Assembly: GCA_958496175.1 (NCBI GenBank)
Contig: OY292276.1
Coordinates: forward strand, 19,238,001-19,302,000
DNA from: Sisyra terminalis
Lineage: Eukaryota > Arthropoda > Insecta > Neuroptera > Sisyridae
Reading direction: 5' to 3'
DNA length: 64,000 nucleotides
Shown here in pieces: positions 12,965-24,690 of this stretch. The notes below the pieces were generated by a model. It saw nothing but the letters and a program-made list of their open reading frames with translations, had not been told where the DNA came from and made no database searches. Position 1 is the stretch's first letter; every line of letters begins with the position of its first letter. The position numbers were made by a program, and so were the translations under genes.

Positions 12965-14520
12965 AAGTAGTAATATTATTGTTACTTAAGACGTTTCTTT
13001 ATAGAATGCAATCGTCGTTAAAGTGGTATTTTTATATTTCTTTCGTATTAAAAGTTACTACGAGAAACACTGTAGAATTATGAAGATCAAAGCTTAAAGC
13101 AGCAAGCTCGAAAAGATGAAATAAGCTTTTTTTTTTGTTTAATTTTAATTCATTATACTGTTCGATTTTTCTTTATTTTTAATAAACATTTTAGTACAAA
13201 CTGAATTATTTTTCGAAGAATAGTTTAAATGAATGTTTTAGCAGATTGTTCTAGAAAAATAAAAGACAAAACGATTTATTTCATTAAAATAGTGATATCA
13301 TTTATTTTTTTTTTAAAAAAACCTTAATTCACAATTGAAATGCACCCAATAGTATCAGCACTAAGATTTCTGATTTTCTGAATTTAATAACGTTTCACAA
13401 TTACTTGAATAAAAGAATTGTCATCTGGAATAATTAAGCACCATTTAAATTATTAAACTTGCATAATTTTTTGGGATTTAATCAAATTAAATTAATTAAT
13501 TAAACAAATAAAGTATAAATAAGCCAAGTAAAGCTCTTATATTTGATGACAGCAGACAGGCTTCAATGCACATGGCTATTAGCCAATGAGATTGCGAGAT
13601 TTAAAGATGTTCATTTGTTTTCATTGTTGAAATTTTGAAAATTTTACATAGCCACTCCCAATTGTACAGTGTTGATGAATGAACTTACGCAGTATATTCA
13701 GATTACAAGACCAATAATGTGCGGAAGTGGTTCTTAAATTTTTTTAACTATGAATAATGAAATTTTAAAAAAAAATCTGAAAACATTCGGACATTAAAGA
13801 GAAAATTGGTTTTTAAAAATAAAGAAAAAAATTTTTTTGAGTGGTACAAAAGATGCTTCATAGTTAAAACAATGTTTTTATTTTTATTTTAATAGATTTT
13901 AAAAAGCTCTTTAATAATTATAGGATTACTATAAATGCATAGTATAGATCACGGGTGGGAAAACTGAACACTGGTATGATCGAAAATAATTTTATTATTT
14001 ATTCGGTGTTGAATTTGAAAAATGGTTTAAATTAAAAACAAATATAAATTAAGAAAGAGAATGAGCGGAAAGGAGTTTGGAAGCACTATTTGGGAATCGG
14101 TAATATTCGTTGTAGAATTGATGTGTGTTAAATTTTAAATTCAAGTCTTATTGTCAGCTAAATGTTCAATACACATTTTCAATTAAAACATTTGAAATTT
14201 ACCTTAGTAATTATTTAAAAAGCCAGCAATCGACTGTCAACCTGTTCGCGATCTACCGCATGCCCACCCCTTGTATAACCTATTGAGTAAATTACATAGT
14301 TATTAATTTTTATATATAAAGCATTATCAACCCTTAAATCAAAACAAAGTTTAAGATCAATAGGTAACGTAATTTTAAAAAAAATAAATGATTTTTTGGA
14401 TGTCATATATTATTTTTTCCACAGAAAATAGTTAAGCGAACCGAATAGATATTTAAATCTTCTAAGATCTTAGTACTTAGTTAGTACCTGCATAGTTACA
14501 AAGTATCACTAAAATATCTT
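12965..14520 (+). repeat. Diverged direct repeat, copy B (partner 1810-3230)
   Basis: It holds the same ordered blocks as copy A: ACTTAAGAC near 12988, CAGCACTAAGATTTCTGATT near 13356, CTTCAATGCACATGGCTATT near 13560, and TAAGATCTTAGTACTTAG near 14462. It lacks the LTR remnant of copy A but has a hAT-type miniature element at 13950-14273, which explains its greater length. No shared open frame is seen. Confidence 0.7.
13950..14273. mobile_element. hAT-type miniature element
   Basis: The ends are CACGGGTGGG on the left and the complement of CAAGGGGTGGG on the right, typical of hAT termini. The flanks GTATAGAT (13942-13949) and GTATAACC (14273-14280) fit a decayed 8-bp target duplication, and the first obeys the nTnnnnAn preference of hAT. 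The interior is homologous, in opposite orientation, to both ends of the element at 19509-21323. For example ACTGGTATGATCGA at 13970 matches the complement near 21295, and ACGAATATTAC occurs at 19689 with its complement near 14105. It is non-autonomous. Confidence 0.75.
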
Positions 14521-17500
14521 TGTGCAGTTGATGTACTATACTTCTAGTACTTTTATTTAACATATTATCTAACATAAGGGTTAGATAATATTTTTGAACT
14601 TACTTGATAAGTAGGAGAGTAAAACGTAAAACTGTGTCGGCAGATAAAGTTCTATTTAAAAAAGATCAAAATATTTTGGATTATTATAACATGATTTTAA
14701 ACTCTATATATTTTTTTTTAAATTTAACATCTTTTTATAACTTATAAGGCTTCTTGAATACGTTTACTCGAATAACTTATAATAAAGCTTTCGATAAAAT
14801 CAAAATTCTACCTAAAATTCTATGCCTACATAAAAACGTGTTCTTTCTTTCTTTGTATTTCTAATTCTTTATCTATTAATTTTATTTTAAAGCTTTGCAT
14901 TGAAATTTTTAAAAATAAAGGAATAACCATATTATAAATTTTAATTCATTTTTGAAAATGAAAAGTTAAATCAAGAAAATAACGGAAAGATACTTTCTAT
15001 TTTAAGCAATCATCTAATGCGTTTAGTGTTTTTTCTTATATGTGGCCTTTGTTTACAAAGTGTAATACAAATTATAGCATTAGCAACAAATTATTCAACA
15101 TTTATTCCACTTTTAAATAAATAACCCCTAGATTAAATTCACCATATTTCCTTTATATTTTTTCAATTTGTATTATTATCGATTCAACTCTTCATGGCAC
15201 TTTAATAAAAATTTGCTGACCAATTTCTGCCACAATCACGTTTATAATATTTTGAAACAGTAACCTATTTTTCGATATTGTTTAAAGACATAAGTTGTCG
15301 ACTGTAACTTAGTGTTCTGTAATAAAATAACAAAAATTAATAAAGATCTTTAAGTAGAAAGTTGATATAAATATTTTATATCAAATTATTAAAAAAATAT
15401 TAATTTCCAGCTTTCTTGTTTTTTTTTTCTTAGAAAAGTGTAAGTTTAAATAGATTTTTTTTGAATCAATCATTAAAATTAATGTCGAAACTTTGAAATA
15501 TTAAATGAACTAAAAACCAACGATAATGAAAAAGAACCGTTAATAGTTTAAAACTTAAGCAGACGAGATTTAAAAAAAATACTTTGAAAAACCTAGTTGA
15601 AATACTTACACTTAATTAGTAAAATTAGTGAAAATTCACTAATAAAAATATGGTTTGCTGATAATTAAAAATACTTATAATATCGTATTTACGAAGTTTC
15701 TATACAATATGCACTCAAGCTAAAGTTCTTTCGTTAATGAACGTGCCCGTACGATATTTAGTTCATGTGTGTATTAAATCGACAAGCTTTAATATAATCA
15801 CCTATAGGTCGTAACAAACTTTACTAATTAAGTCATCTGTTCCTTCACTTGTGAGTGTTAGTAAATATGCATTAATTCTAAATTAATGTCCCAGTAGGGT
15901 TCATAGCAGTCTCAAAAGTGATTATCGTTTTAAAGTTTATAGAGTTTAATACTACACCCGCCTATGAAAATAAATGCAGTTATATTTTGACTGATTCATG
16001 TTTTCTCACAATTTGGGAAAAATTCCTTGTTATAAATTCCCGAAATATACATAAAATTAATTTTTGACTGTGTTGGAAAGATATTTTCTTATTAGCTTAC
16101 ACAAATTAAACAAAGGAATTTGAAAATAAGGAAATTTCTTCAAGAAACACGCATATTACTTTAATAAAGAAAGAAATATTTAAACTATTTGTGAAAAGCG
16201 AACAAGGGATTATCAAAATCAGAGTTGAAGTTATATATTAGAAATTCTTGAATAACTGCCGGAAGCTTATCTATTTGTTTATTATTGATTTACATTAAAA
16301 AATTATTTAATAAAAACTTTAATATCTTTTTATGCATACTTTTATAAAATTACACATTATTGTAAGTGGACGTTTTCGTCGATTTAAAGAAAACAACAGG
16401 TGTAATCTGTCTTTTAAATATATTTCAAACCTGTTTAATTCCTTTATTTCATTTTCTAAGAAAAAAATAGAGAACTAAAAGAAAGATAAATTTTTCTTAC
16501 TTGAAAAGGCTTTTGAAGAATAAAGAATGATGCAATTATGCCATAAAATCATTTGTTTTATGATCATTTTATAGATGTTGCAAATCTTTTGAGATATGTA
16601 AGCATATTTCAAGATGAAAAATGATAAAAGACGAAGTAAATTTTTAGAATTTATTTCTCTCTCAAATATAACATAAGTGTATTGTAACCCTTAGAATGTT
16701 TTAAATTGATAACAATTTGAATAAATCTCGGCTTATTCAGACTATTTCGGTAAAAAGTATTTAAAGCACGTTTAAATTAATCAATAATTTGCATGCAATG
16801 TATAACTAATATCATTTATATTTTTGTTAAGGTAAAGGGGTTCTTTCTTAATGAGAACTAAAAGTTTAAAACACTACAATTTGATAAAAGTAAAATACTT
16901 CTTTTAGGTGATAAAAACTTTCCTCTAAATTAATTTTGAGTGGTTTTCTGTGCTGTATTTAATTAAACTCTCAACCACATATTTTTGCCAAGTCTTCCTG
17001 GATATTGGAACAAAGCGGGAAAATTAAATCAAGATTTTAATCCTCGTTCAATACGCTATTACAGAGTTATATAGCTTGACCACAAGTTTTAGTTTGCAAA
17101 GTAACAGCTTAAAACAATTTAAGTAGCAACTGTAAAACCAAATTGGTCCGTGCAGCTAAAATATACAGGCACTCACGACCAAGAGTTTGAATTTTCTAAT
17201 TCTATTTTTGGCTGACAATATTTAGATAATATTTGATTAAATAAAGTTAGGGGATTTCGTTTCAATAATGATGTGAATCAATTAGTTGTGAATCAGTATA
17301 TAAATTAATTTTATTGTTGTTTCGATATTTATAATCAGGGAAATAAATTCCCTGAAATATTTTTATGTTTTGTTGCGAAATGTTTCACTGTAATTAATCA
17401 CTTTAAAGTAATTAAATTGTTACAAAATGTGGTTTTTAAAGATTAATGACATTTTTCTATAAACTTTTTCCGATACATTGCATCATATTCGTTTGCCTGT

Positions 17501-19500
17501 AGAAAAGATTTTCTACGAACTATAATAAAAAAAAACTACAAAACAATTTCACAGCTAGCATCATAAAATTTGTCATTAATTAACTAATGACGAGGATCTA
17601 TATTGCATATGCACTAGAGTGGTCCTTATTAGGGGTATTTTTGAATATTTTGATTTAGGTACCAAAGGATTTGGAATTAATAAGGAACAGTTTGATAATA
17701 TAATAAAGATATTTATCAAAAAAGTTTACATAAAATTTAAGGTGCATATAAAATAACTTAAAGAATTAAGCTACAAATTGGGGTTTTGGCTTAAAAGTTG
17801 TCGTAGTATATGTATACCATGTTTTTGAGCGAAGTGATTAAACTATTTTCAGTAGAATGCACATGTTATTGTTATGTATAATATATTTTGTGAAATATTT
17901 TCTTTCATCTTTAATTCTATGACATTTTTGTCGTTATTATACATTTTCACATATATTCTGACTTGTGGAAGAGACGTTAAATGTCGGTAACAAAACACGT
18001 GAATAAGTCGTGACAGTTTTATATATAAGTAGAAGTGAAAATAAAAGGAAAAGTCATAAAAGAAAACCACTTCCGATATTGCAGTCAGGAACAATGTGAA
18101 AAGTTCTATCATAAGTCATACGGCCTTTAAGAATGTGAACGCTATCTAGTTATTTGTATATAAATCATTATTTAATGGCTCTATGAAAATTTTAGTTGAT
18201 ATTTTGTATCTACGTACCTATATGCATAGATACCTGCTTTGAAATTGCTTTAAAAATGTTCTGATTTCACCATTATGTATTCTCATAGAAAAAGTTAACG
18301 ATAGCGAGAGATTTATTCTAGTAAGAAATAAATTTTAAAATAAAATGCTGTTGGCATAGTAACTGAGACGACTTAATATTCTTTCGGGCTTTAAACCAAA
18401 ATTTGAAATATATTTCCGGTATGTTAAACATATGAATGTTTTATATAAAGTATCCTCATTTTTATCCTCATATTTGAGTATCGTCAAAAAACAGTTAATA
18501 ATTTTTTTTCCTTAATTGTTTCACAAGTTTGTAGCGTTTATGTATTTGTATGTAAGTAGTTCTAAGGTCTAGCAGCATTACCGTTTATAAGTTTTATAGG
18601 CATTTAAATGATCAAAGTTGTATATATGTAGATATGAACGCTAAATAAGGGAACCACACTATGCACAAAAGCTTTATGATAGATGCAATACAAGCACTAC
18701 ATCAATGTTCAAACGAAAAAAGCGTCGAAAAAATTTAATTAAATAATATTTGAGTTGAAAAATAAACGGTGACTTTTTTCAAAAAATAGTGTTTATTGGA
18801 AAACCTTACTATTACTTGGGCCATCTCTAATTTTCCTATAAAGATAAAATTTTCCTAAAACTGATATTAAAATCTAGTCTATTAGTCCTTAGACATAAGA
18901 AATATATTTTTTGATGGTTATTTAGCATAGTTAGGTATACGAAAATTGTGGTTTTTGGTGACTTTAAGGTAAATAAAATCCGTAAACTTAGATATTTGAA
19001 AATTTTATGGTTACGACGTACAAAATCAGTTTTGGAGCGACTACCTCAATCATTTATCAATTAGTAACTATAAACGGATTATATACATTTAACGAAAGCT
19101 TTAACGAAACATTAATTACCCAACGATTAAATTTTTTTGAGGTTTGTTAAGAGATTTAGATACCTGTATAGTACTATGTTTTCTATAAAAATGTATTAAA
19201 ACAAAAGAGCAAAACAAAAGCTTTTTGAGCTTTTGTGTGTATTTAAGTTCCCTAGCGTTAAATTTACTAAGCCTACATTATATTCTTATTACTAAGATTG
19301 CAACATGACAATTGTTTCAAGTAATTTTTAAATTCACTTTTTACGTTGAACTTTTTTATGAAAGTATATTTATCAAAATATGTTTCGACTTTAATTAAAT
19401 CTAAGGAAAATATTTATAATAAAAATAGTTCTGCTAAAATTAATTTATTCATAAATTTCGATTTATCAGTAGATTATTGTAAATTAAACACTATACGATA
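14521..19500. other. AT-rich DNA, nothing recognised
   Basis: About 5 kb without a convincing gene or named repeat. The only local structure noted is a 12-bp perfect inverted repeat (ATATTATCTAAC at 14562-14573, complement at 14580-14591). The 87-codon frame at 17849-18112 (-) is Phe/Tyr-rich and looks like chance. Confidence 0.45.
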
Positions 19501-19941
19501 CTATAGAACAAGGGTGGGCAAATGGTCGAACGCGTTCGATTAGTAGATCGCTAACAGCTCAATAGTCGACCGCAGGTATTTAAAATAACTTTTTTTGTGC
19601 ATTTCAATTCTTTAAATTGAAAGTGTTTACTAAAAATTTAGCAGACAGTTAAACTTATATTTAAAATTAAATATGCTTCTATTATACAACGAATATTACT
19701 GGTTCCCTTGAAATAGTGCTTCTAAAATTTCTTTCTACTCATTATCTCTTACGGAGTTACATGGGTTTCACGGCTTCAAAAATCAATTTTTCTATTGTCT
19801 TATTGATTTTCACAACAGCTTTGGAATGTTGTTCTAAGTTTTAAATTGATCCGATTATAGTTTCGGAAATATAGCCTTGCAGATGTATCGCTACAGCTGC
19901 TGGTTTATTGTCGCGTTTTTCTCGAAAAAATGTTTTCGAAG

Positions 19942-20120
19942 TCGGTTGTCAAGTTAATGAATAATTATGCATGTCCTATGACTCAATTTCTTTCTTGATT
20001 ACGACGTGGTTCAACAAGTAATCAAGAAAAAAATTGAGTCATAGGACATGCGTTATTATTCATTAACTTATTAATTGTGGTACATGGAAATAATAAATAA
20101 AATATTTATCGGTTGTCAAG
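19942..20120. mobile_element. 155-bp hairpin insert with 12-bp target duplication
   Basis: TCGGTTGTCAAG stands immediately before the insert (19942-19953) and immediately after it (20109-20120). The insert (19954-20108) starts with two inverted arms of about 48 bases. They share GCATGTCCTATGACTCAATT and its complement, and are separated by about 17 bases. The insert ends in an A-rich stretch. The duplication length and A-rich tail suggest retroposition rather than a cut-and-paste element, but the hairpin head is not a known SINE head to me. Confidence 0.7.
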
Positions 20121-20531
20121 ATTTCTCGAGAACTACTCAACCGATTTTGATGAAATTTTACACAGAACTTTGAGCTACAATTCACAAGGACTTGGAAAAA
20201 AATGTTTACCAAAAACCTATTTTTCACATTTTTTTTTTCTTCGTTCAAGATCAAGTTTATAGTCTTAACTAAAACAAGTATGTTTTTTTTCTTGTTCATT
20301 TTTTTTTTCGGATGATGTTGCCATGAGGTTTGCTGTCAACGCGGCTACATTTTTTCCAAAGAATCACCGGAAATGACGTTCTAACGGCGGAGGTTAAAAT
20401 TTTTTTCTATGAAAACTTCAGAATTTTTTTGTCAAAAATGTATGTTTAAGACAGTAAAAAGATTAAATAGAATTGATAAAATATTTAGAGAACTAGGACC
20501 AAAAATAATTGGTAAAAACTTTATTACATGC

Positions 20532-20564
20532 GACGTTTCGGCTCCTTTATTGAGCCTTCCTCAA
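20532..20564 (-). ncRNA. Hammerhead-ribozyme-like motif, left arm
   Basis: This is the mirror copy of the motif in the right arm, read on the minus strand. Its first core base is changed (TTGAGGA instead of CTGAGGA), which should abolish the canonical core. Stem II and the GAAAC strand are unchanged. It therefore looks like the more decayed of the two. Confidence 0.35.
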
Positions 20565-21003
20565 GCGTTCGTAAAAAATCGTTTTAACTTTGTTAAAAAT
20601 TATCGTTGTCATAATTCATTTTTGTAGATACAGTACAGTTGGTAAAAACAATAATAAAATTTCTAAGACAAATAAAAAATTTTCACAAAAAATATATAAT
20701 TTTTCGATAAAAATAATAATTAAAAAATTAAGTTATAAATTTACACTAGTTTAAAACTCAACCGCTCATCATTGCAAGACTCAACCGCTCAACGGAATGA
20801 TGAGCGGTTGAGTTTTAAGCAAGTGTAAATTTTTAATTGAATTTTTTATAATTATAATTTTTATCGAAAAATTATTTATTTTTTATTGAATTTTTTTTAT
20901 ATATCTTGGAAGTTTTATTATTGTTTTTACCAACTGTACCATGTCTACAAAAATGAATTTTACAACGATAATTTTTAACAAAGTTAAAACGATTTTTTAC
21001 GAA

Positions 21004-21045
21004 CGCCTGAGGAAGGCTCAATAAAGGAGCCGAAACGTCACATGT
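21004..21045 (+). ncRNA. Hammerhead-ribozyme-like motif, right arm
   Basis: CTGAGGA (21007-21013) fits the CUGANGA core. GGCTC and GAGCC then pair around AATAAAG as stem II. GAAA (21032-21035) fits the second core strand, and ACGTC gives a two-pair stem III with a possible cleavage after GTC. One extra A sits between the core and stem II, and stem I pairing is poor, so activity is doubtful. Family resemblance to Penelope terminal-repeat hammerheads is established knowledge; the assignment here is inference. Confidence 0.4.
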
Positions 21046-21323
21046 AATAAATAAAGTTTTAGCCGATTATTTTTGATCCTAGTCCTCTGAATATGTTATC
21101 AATCTATTATCATCGAGGATCTGAAATTTTACAATAATTAAATAAAAAAAAATTTTATGTCGGAATTTTTTTATTTAAAAATAGACCCTTTTATCTATGA
21201 TTAAGCCCATGTAACCCTTTAAATATGTATTTGTTTTTAATTTAACCCATTTTTCGAAGTCGATTGCGTCTTAATAAGAAAAATTATTGTCGATCATACC
21301 AGTATTGAGTTCACCCACTCCTG

Positions 21324-22224
21324 TATAGAATATCCTACATATAGATTGAAGGAAACAATCGTTGAGAAAACTTTTATAGTAAATCATTATCAAGAATTTA
21401 AAGTACCATCAATTTAATTAAAGTGTAACACAATCAAACTTTTTAATTACGACTCTTTGATTTAAATTTGATTTCGATATTAAGAGGGAAAATGAATTCA
21501 GTATGAAAATTTGTAGATAATGCTTGGTCTATTCATTGGAATTGAATAACGTAAAAATAACTGTGGTGAAAGGGATTGAAAGTAACGTTTCTTCGTTTAT
21601 TAAAGCTTAGAACTATTGAGCACAAAAGGAGTTGAAAACGAATTAAAGAAAAGATGTGATAGAATTGCAGTGATAATACGAAAGGTGTGAGCTTCGTTTG
21701 GTGAGTAGTAGAAGTAGTAGTAGACACGTCGTTACCGTCACAGTGATTGAATAGGCAGACGAGTGTGAAGACGTGGAAATTCCCTGCAGCGTGTGCTTCC
21801 TCTGAAGGAATTGCGAGTTTGATACTGTCTATTGAGCGACGCGACATGCAACCAGGTCACGGTTGTTGACTACTTCACATACATACGCCCAACATCTTTC
21901 TTTCATGCTTACTGAACTTAATCTCAAAGAGAGACGTGCGAATATTGTCACTCTGCTTCTATATTTCTTCAACACACAAACATATATACGTATGTAAATT
22001 CTAATGTGAAAATTCTTTCTGCTACAGATATTCTAAATACGTTTCTAATTCAAAATAATCAATACAATTGAACAGCATACTACATTTAATTTGCTTTTAC
22101 TCTAAGTTTACCGTAGTACAAAATAGAAACACTAGAAAATGTTAACTTCAAAGATGTATAACTGTATAGTATTGAACATAATGTTAATTGTTTAAAACTT
22201 AACAAATTATAAGAATAGTATGAA
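21324..22224. other. No gene called; possible host leader at ~21650-21960
   Basis: The stretch is AT-rich except at about 21650-21960, which has more G+C and CpG than the background. It contains a 104-codon minus-strand frame (21533-21847) opening with MSRRSIDSIKLAIPSEE. The frame has no known domain and ends in AT-driven residues. The composition would suit an untranslated first exon or promoter of a host gene reading leftwards, but nothing proves that. Confidence 0.3.
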
Positions 22225-23207
22225 TTTTTTTTCCCCTGTTTTCGTGTATTTGCAATCTGTCCCTGGACAATGAGCATATTTGATCTACGTCCTAGCTCCA
22301 TATTGACTCTATATTGAGTAAAATCGGTTCCTTGAACTTACTCCCTGTGAGGCAATTCCAGAAACGTGTAGCGCTTCAGTCTATTGTTCTCTCCGCTGTT
22401 GTCAAGTAGGCTGATCGCCAGATAATTGGCATGGTCTTCCCAAGGTTTATAAAATACACAGGTGGCCTCATGGTGGCTACGTGATGGATACGTGACGTAT
22501 CTAGAAGAAATTCGTGCATATCTTGAGACTGATTAATTTCAAAATTCTTCGTATGACGTCATATTTTTTTTCTAATGGAGCAACCTGTGTAATTTACAAA
22601 CCTTGTGGTCTTCCAGTCTTTTTTGATTTTTTCGGCTGAATCTGGCGATCTCTTCTCTCACGGTGACCACCTTCAGGTCTTTATGTATGGCGTGGTTAGT
22701 GATATATCATGGGGCATTCGTAATGAGCCTGAGTGTCTTAGACTGAAAGCGCTGGATGATATCCACATTGGAGTTGCTAGTTGTTCCCCACAGTTCGATG
22801 CCGTAGGTCCAGACTGGCTTCAGAATTACTTTGTATATCAGTAGTTTATTGTCCAGGGACAATTGCGACCTTCAACCAATCAGCCACTGCAGTTGACGGC
22901 ATTTGGCTTTAAGCTGGTCTCTTTTGGCAGCTATATGTCTCCGCCTCGTTAGTCTTCTGTCCAAGTGCATTCCGAGATACTTGACTTCTGTCGTCTGCGG
23001 CACCTGATGGTTGTTGAGATATACCGGTGGACAGGTATCTCGCCGAGTAGTGAATGTCACATGAACAGATTTGGCTTCATTGACTTTTATTTGCCATTTA
23101 TTAAGGGGCCATTTGTTGAGGGCCCTTTGTAATTTTTCGGTCGCCACCTGTGGGCATTGATCTGTCGCCATGACCGCAGTGTCGTCCGCGTACGTTCCAA
23201 TTACCAC
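22225..23207 (-). pseudogene. Jockey-clade reverse transcriptase 3' fragment, interrupted
   Basis: Minus-strand translation gives the end of a Jockey-type ORF2. From 23207 it reads YADDTAVM (catalytic YADD box), then VKYLGMHLDRRLT, LLIYKVILKPVWTYG, ELWGT, a basic SKTLRLITNAP stretch, and finally NYLAISLLDNSGENNRLKRY up to a stop at 22338-22340. The domain order matches the complete element at 39477-42137. An A-rich stretch near 22225 may mark its 3' end. It is dead: TGA replaces Arg after QWLIG and Trp after NAP, and a 165-bp element splits the C-terminus. The 5' side is cut off by the inverted-arm element that starts at about 23212. The open frame on the opposite strand (22605-22844) is its shadow. 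Confidence 0.85.
22441..22605. mobile_element. 165-bp miniature inverted-repeat element with 9-bp target duplication
   Basis: The ends read CAAGGTTTATAAAATACACA on the left and, complemented, CAAGGTTTGTAAATTACACA on the right, about 23 bases matching with two or three differences. TGGTCTTCC stands on both sides (22432-22440 and 22606-22614). Removing the element and one duplicate restores the host reading frame exactly (RLEDH joined to ANYLAISLLDN), which proves the insertion. A 9-bp duplication suggests a Mutator-like family; if the first T is coincidence, an 8-bp hAT-type duplication is possible. Confidence 0.9.
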
Positions 23208-23998
23208 ATGTATGAAAAAATTAAGTTTTTTTTTTTCAATTAATAATCATTATCAAATTAGATTTTTTTGATGACGTTGAAACAGTAATACTGTTTATAC
23301 AATATGTAAAATATATTGTGGTCTAAGTTGGTTCAAGTGGTCTTATTTAAGTAATATAATTTACCAAAGCAAACTATAAACATTAATTTGAACAAAAGCT
23401 AAAAAAAAACACAAAGGTGCAGTTCACACGCGGTAGAAGTGAAACCTTCAAAAAAGATGAACTTCAAGATATTGAGACGAATGTAAGATTTTATGAGTAG
23501 GATAATTGTAGGGCTTATTTTCCGATTTATTAACATATATATTACATAAATTTATCCTGAATTCAAATTTGCATTTTCGATAAATTATACGAGAGCTAAT
23601 GATAATGGAAGTATGAAATAAATCCAGTGGTGGTAAAAATGCAGGTATCGTTTAATATTTGAAACTATTGTATTTGGACATCGTTGAAATTACATTTTTC
23701 TGGATTGCTTGAAAATACGTGTAGCACAGTAAAATATTATCAAATGCATTAGAATTTTTAATTATTATCCATAAAAGATCTTCATGCTTTGGGCGTTGTG
23801 GTTTCAAATTTCGTTGGAATCACAATCGTTCACGAAAGGAGCACATACTATGACTGAACATATCGTTAAATTTTTTTTAACGAAATTCTTCAATTCTTCA
23901 ATTTAACGAAATTCTCATTTCAATTCTTCAAAAATTATTTTATTGAAATTTCGTGATTAACGACGAAATATGCGATTAGAAAATATTCAAGTACTTAC

Positions 23999-24120
23999 TA
24001 GCATCATTTTTACTATTTTGCACAGTCGAATCATTATTAAACGTATAAGAACTATTATTTTTCTTTTTTAATAATGCTTTTCGACGAGCTCGAAATTCAC
24101 GAACACGTTCTGTTGAACCT
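23999..24120 (-). CDS. Possible exon fragment, basic N-terminal-type peptide
   Basis: On the minus strand an open frame of about 41 codons reads GSTERVREFRARRKALLKKK and continues Asn/Ser-rich to NDA. At 23998 it meets GTAAGTACTT, a strong splice-donor match. An in-frame TGA lies just before the segment, and I see no start codon. Peptides of the form TERVREFRARRK occur near the N-terminus of several insect transposon proteins, so this could be the surviving exon of the inverted-arm element's own gene. The frame is short, and chance plus conserved look is the main alternative. Confidence 0.35.
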
Positions 24121-24489
24121 TTTCACTTTTTATAGCCTTGTTTTCTTTACTTTTTTTTTGATAATCATGACAATAATCCGTATTCATTTACGGCAAACTT
24201 GAAAATTAATTTTATTAAAATAATAAAATGTTTATGCTCACAATTATAATAAGCAATTTAACACGGTTGTTATTGGTCGCTATGAAAATCATTCTCAAGT
24301 AGCGTAATACGCAGGCGCGCAGAACCATAAAAATACTAATGTTCCGTACCTCATTCTCTCTCATGTTAAATCTTATAGATTTATGTATATGTTTTTTTTT
24401 TTATTGCCGTTTTTTGTTTTCGTCTTATAAAATTTCAAGTCACAGCGATGCTAAAGAAGTTTTCACTTCAAAAATATTTCTAACGTAAC

Positions 24490-24690
24490 GCCCGGATACG
24501 TATTTCAATTGCCAAGCAATGGTAGTCATCAAGTAGTATTGGATCGCTCCGTAACTGCTATGTGATGATTCACCAATCATCATGACTGCTATGTGAATCA
24601 TCATATAGCTGTTATAGAACGATCCAATATTACTTGATGACCACTGAAGAAGGTTGCTTTGAAAATCAAAATACGTATCTGGACATTAAG
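24490..24690. repeat. Internal ~85-bp-stem hairpin inside element 2
   Basis: GGATACGTATTT...GTCATCAAGTAGTATTGGAT (24494-24553) pairs with the complementary stretch from 24603 to 24683. The centre contains two further partial copies of TGACTGCTATGTGA. The right half reads CACTGAAGAAGGTTGCTTTG then ATACGTATCTGG. Confidence 0.75.

Larger units (their letters stand above)
20466..21107. repeat. Large palindrome (~310-bp arms, 22-bp loop), Penelope-like
   Basis: The left arm (about 20466-20773) and right arm (20796-about 21107) are inverted copies around a 22-base centre. The centre itself contains CTCAACCGCTCAA, a further copy of the arm tip. Each arm includes the word GAGGAAGGCTCAATAAAGGA followed by GCCGAAACGTC. 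Words of this form are characteristic of the terminal repeats of Penelope-like retroelements, where they are remnants of hammerhead ribozymes. No reverse transcriptase or GIY-YIG frame lies between the arms. It may be a pair of inverted terminal repeats whose coding part was lost. Confidence 0.65.
19509..21323. mobile_element. hAT-type element holding later insertions
   Basis: The left end is CAAGGGTGGGCAAATGG and the right end is the complement of CAGGAGTGGGTGAACTC, both hAT-like. The flanks CTATAGAA (19501-19508) and GTATAGAA (21323-21330) agree in 7 of 8 bases and fit the hAT target pattern. The terminal 200 or so bases on each side match the compact copy at 13950-14273, so the extra 1.5 kb is later insertion. 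The inside holds a block opening with TTACATGGGTTTCACGGC (19754) and closing with the near-complement GCCCATGTAACC (21206). It also holds a 155-bp hairpin insert and the large palindrome. No transposase frame is seen. Confidence 0.7.

Noticed and set aside
22605..22844. 79-codon plus-strand frame
   Set aside because: Antisense shadow of the Jockey fragment, whose minus-strand motifs are clear.
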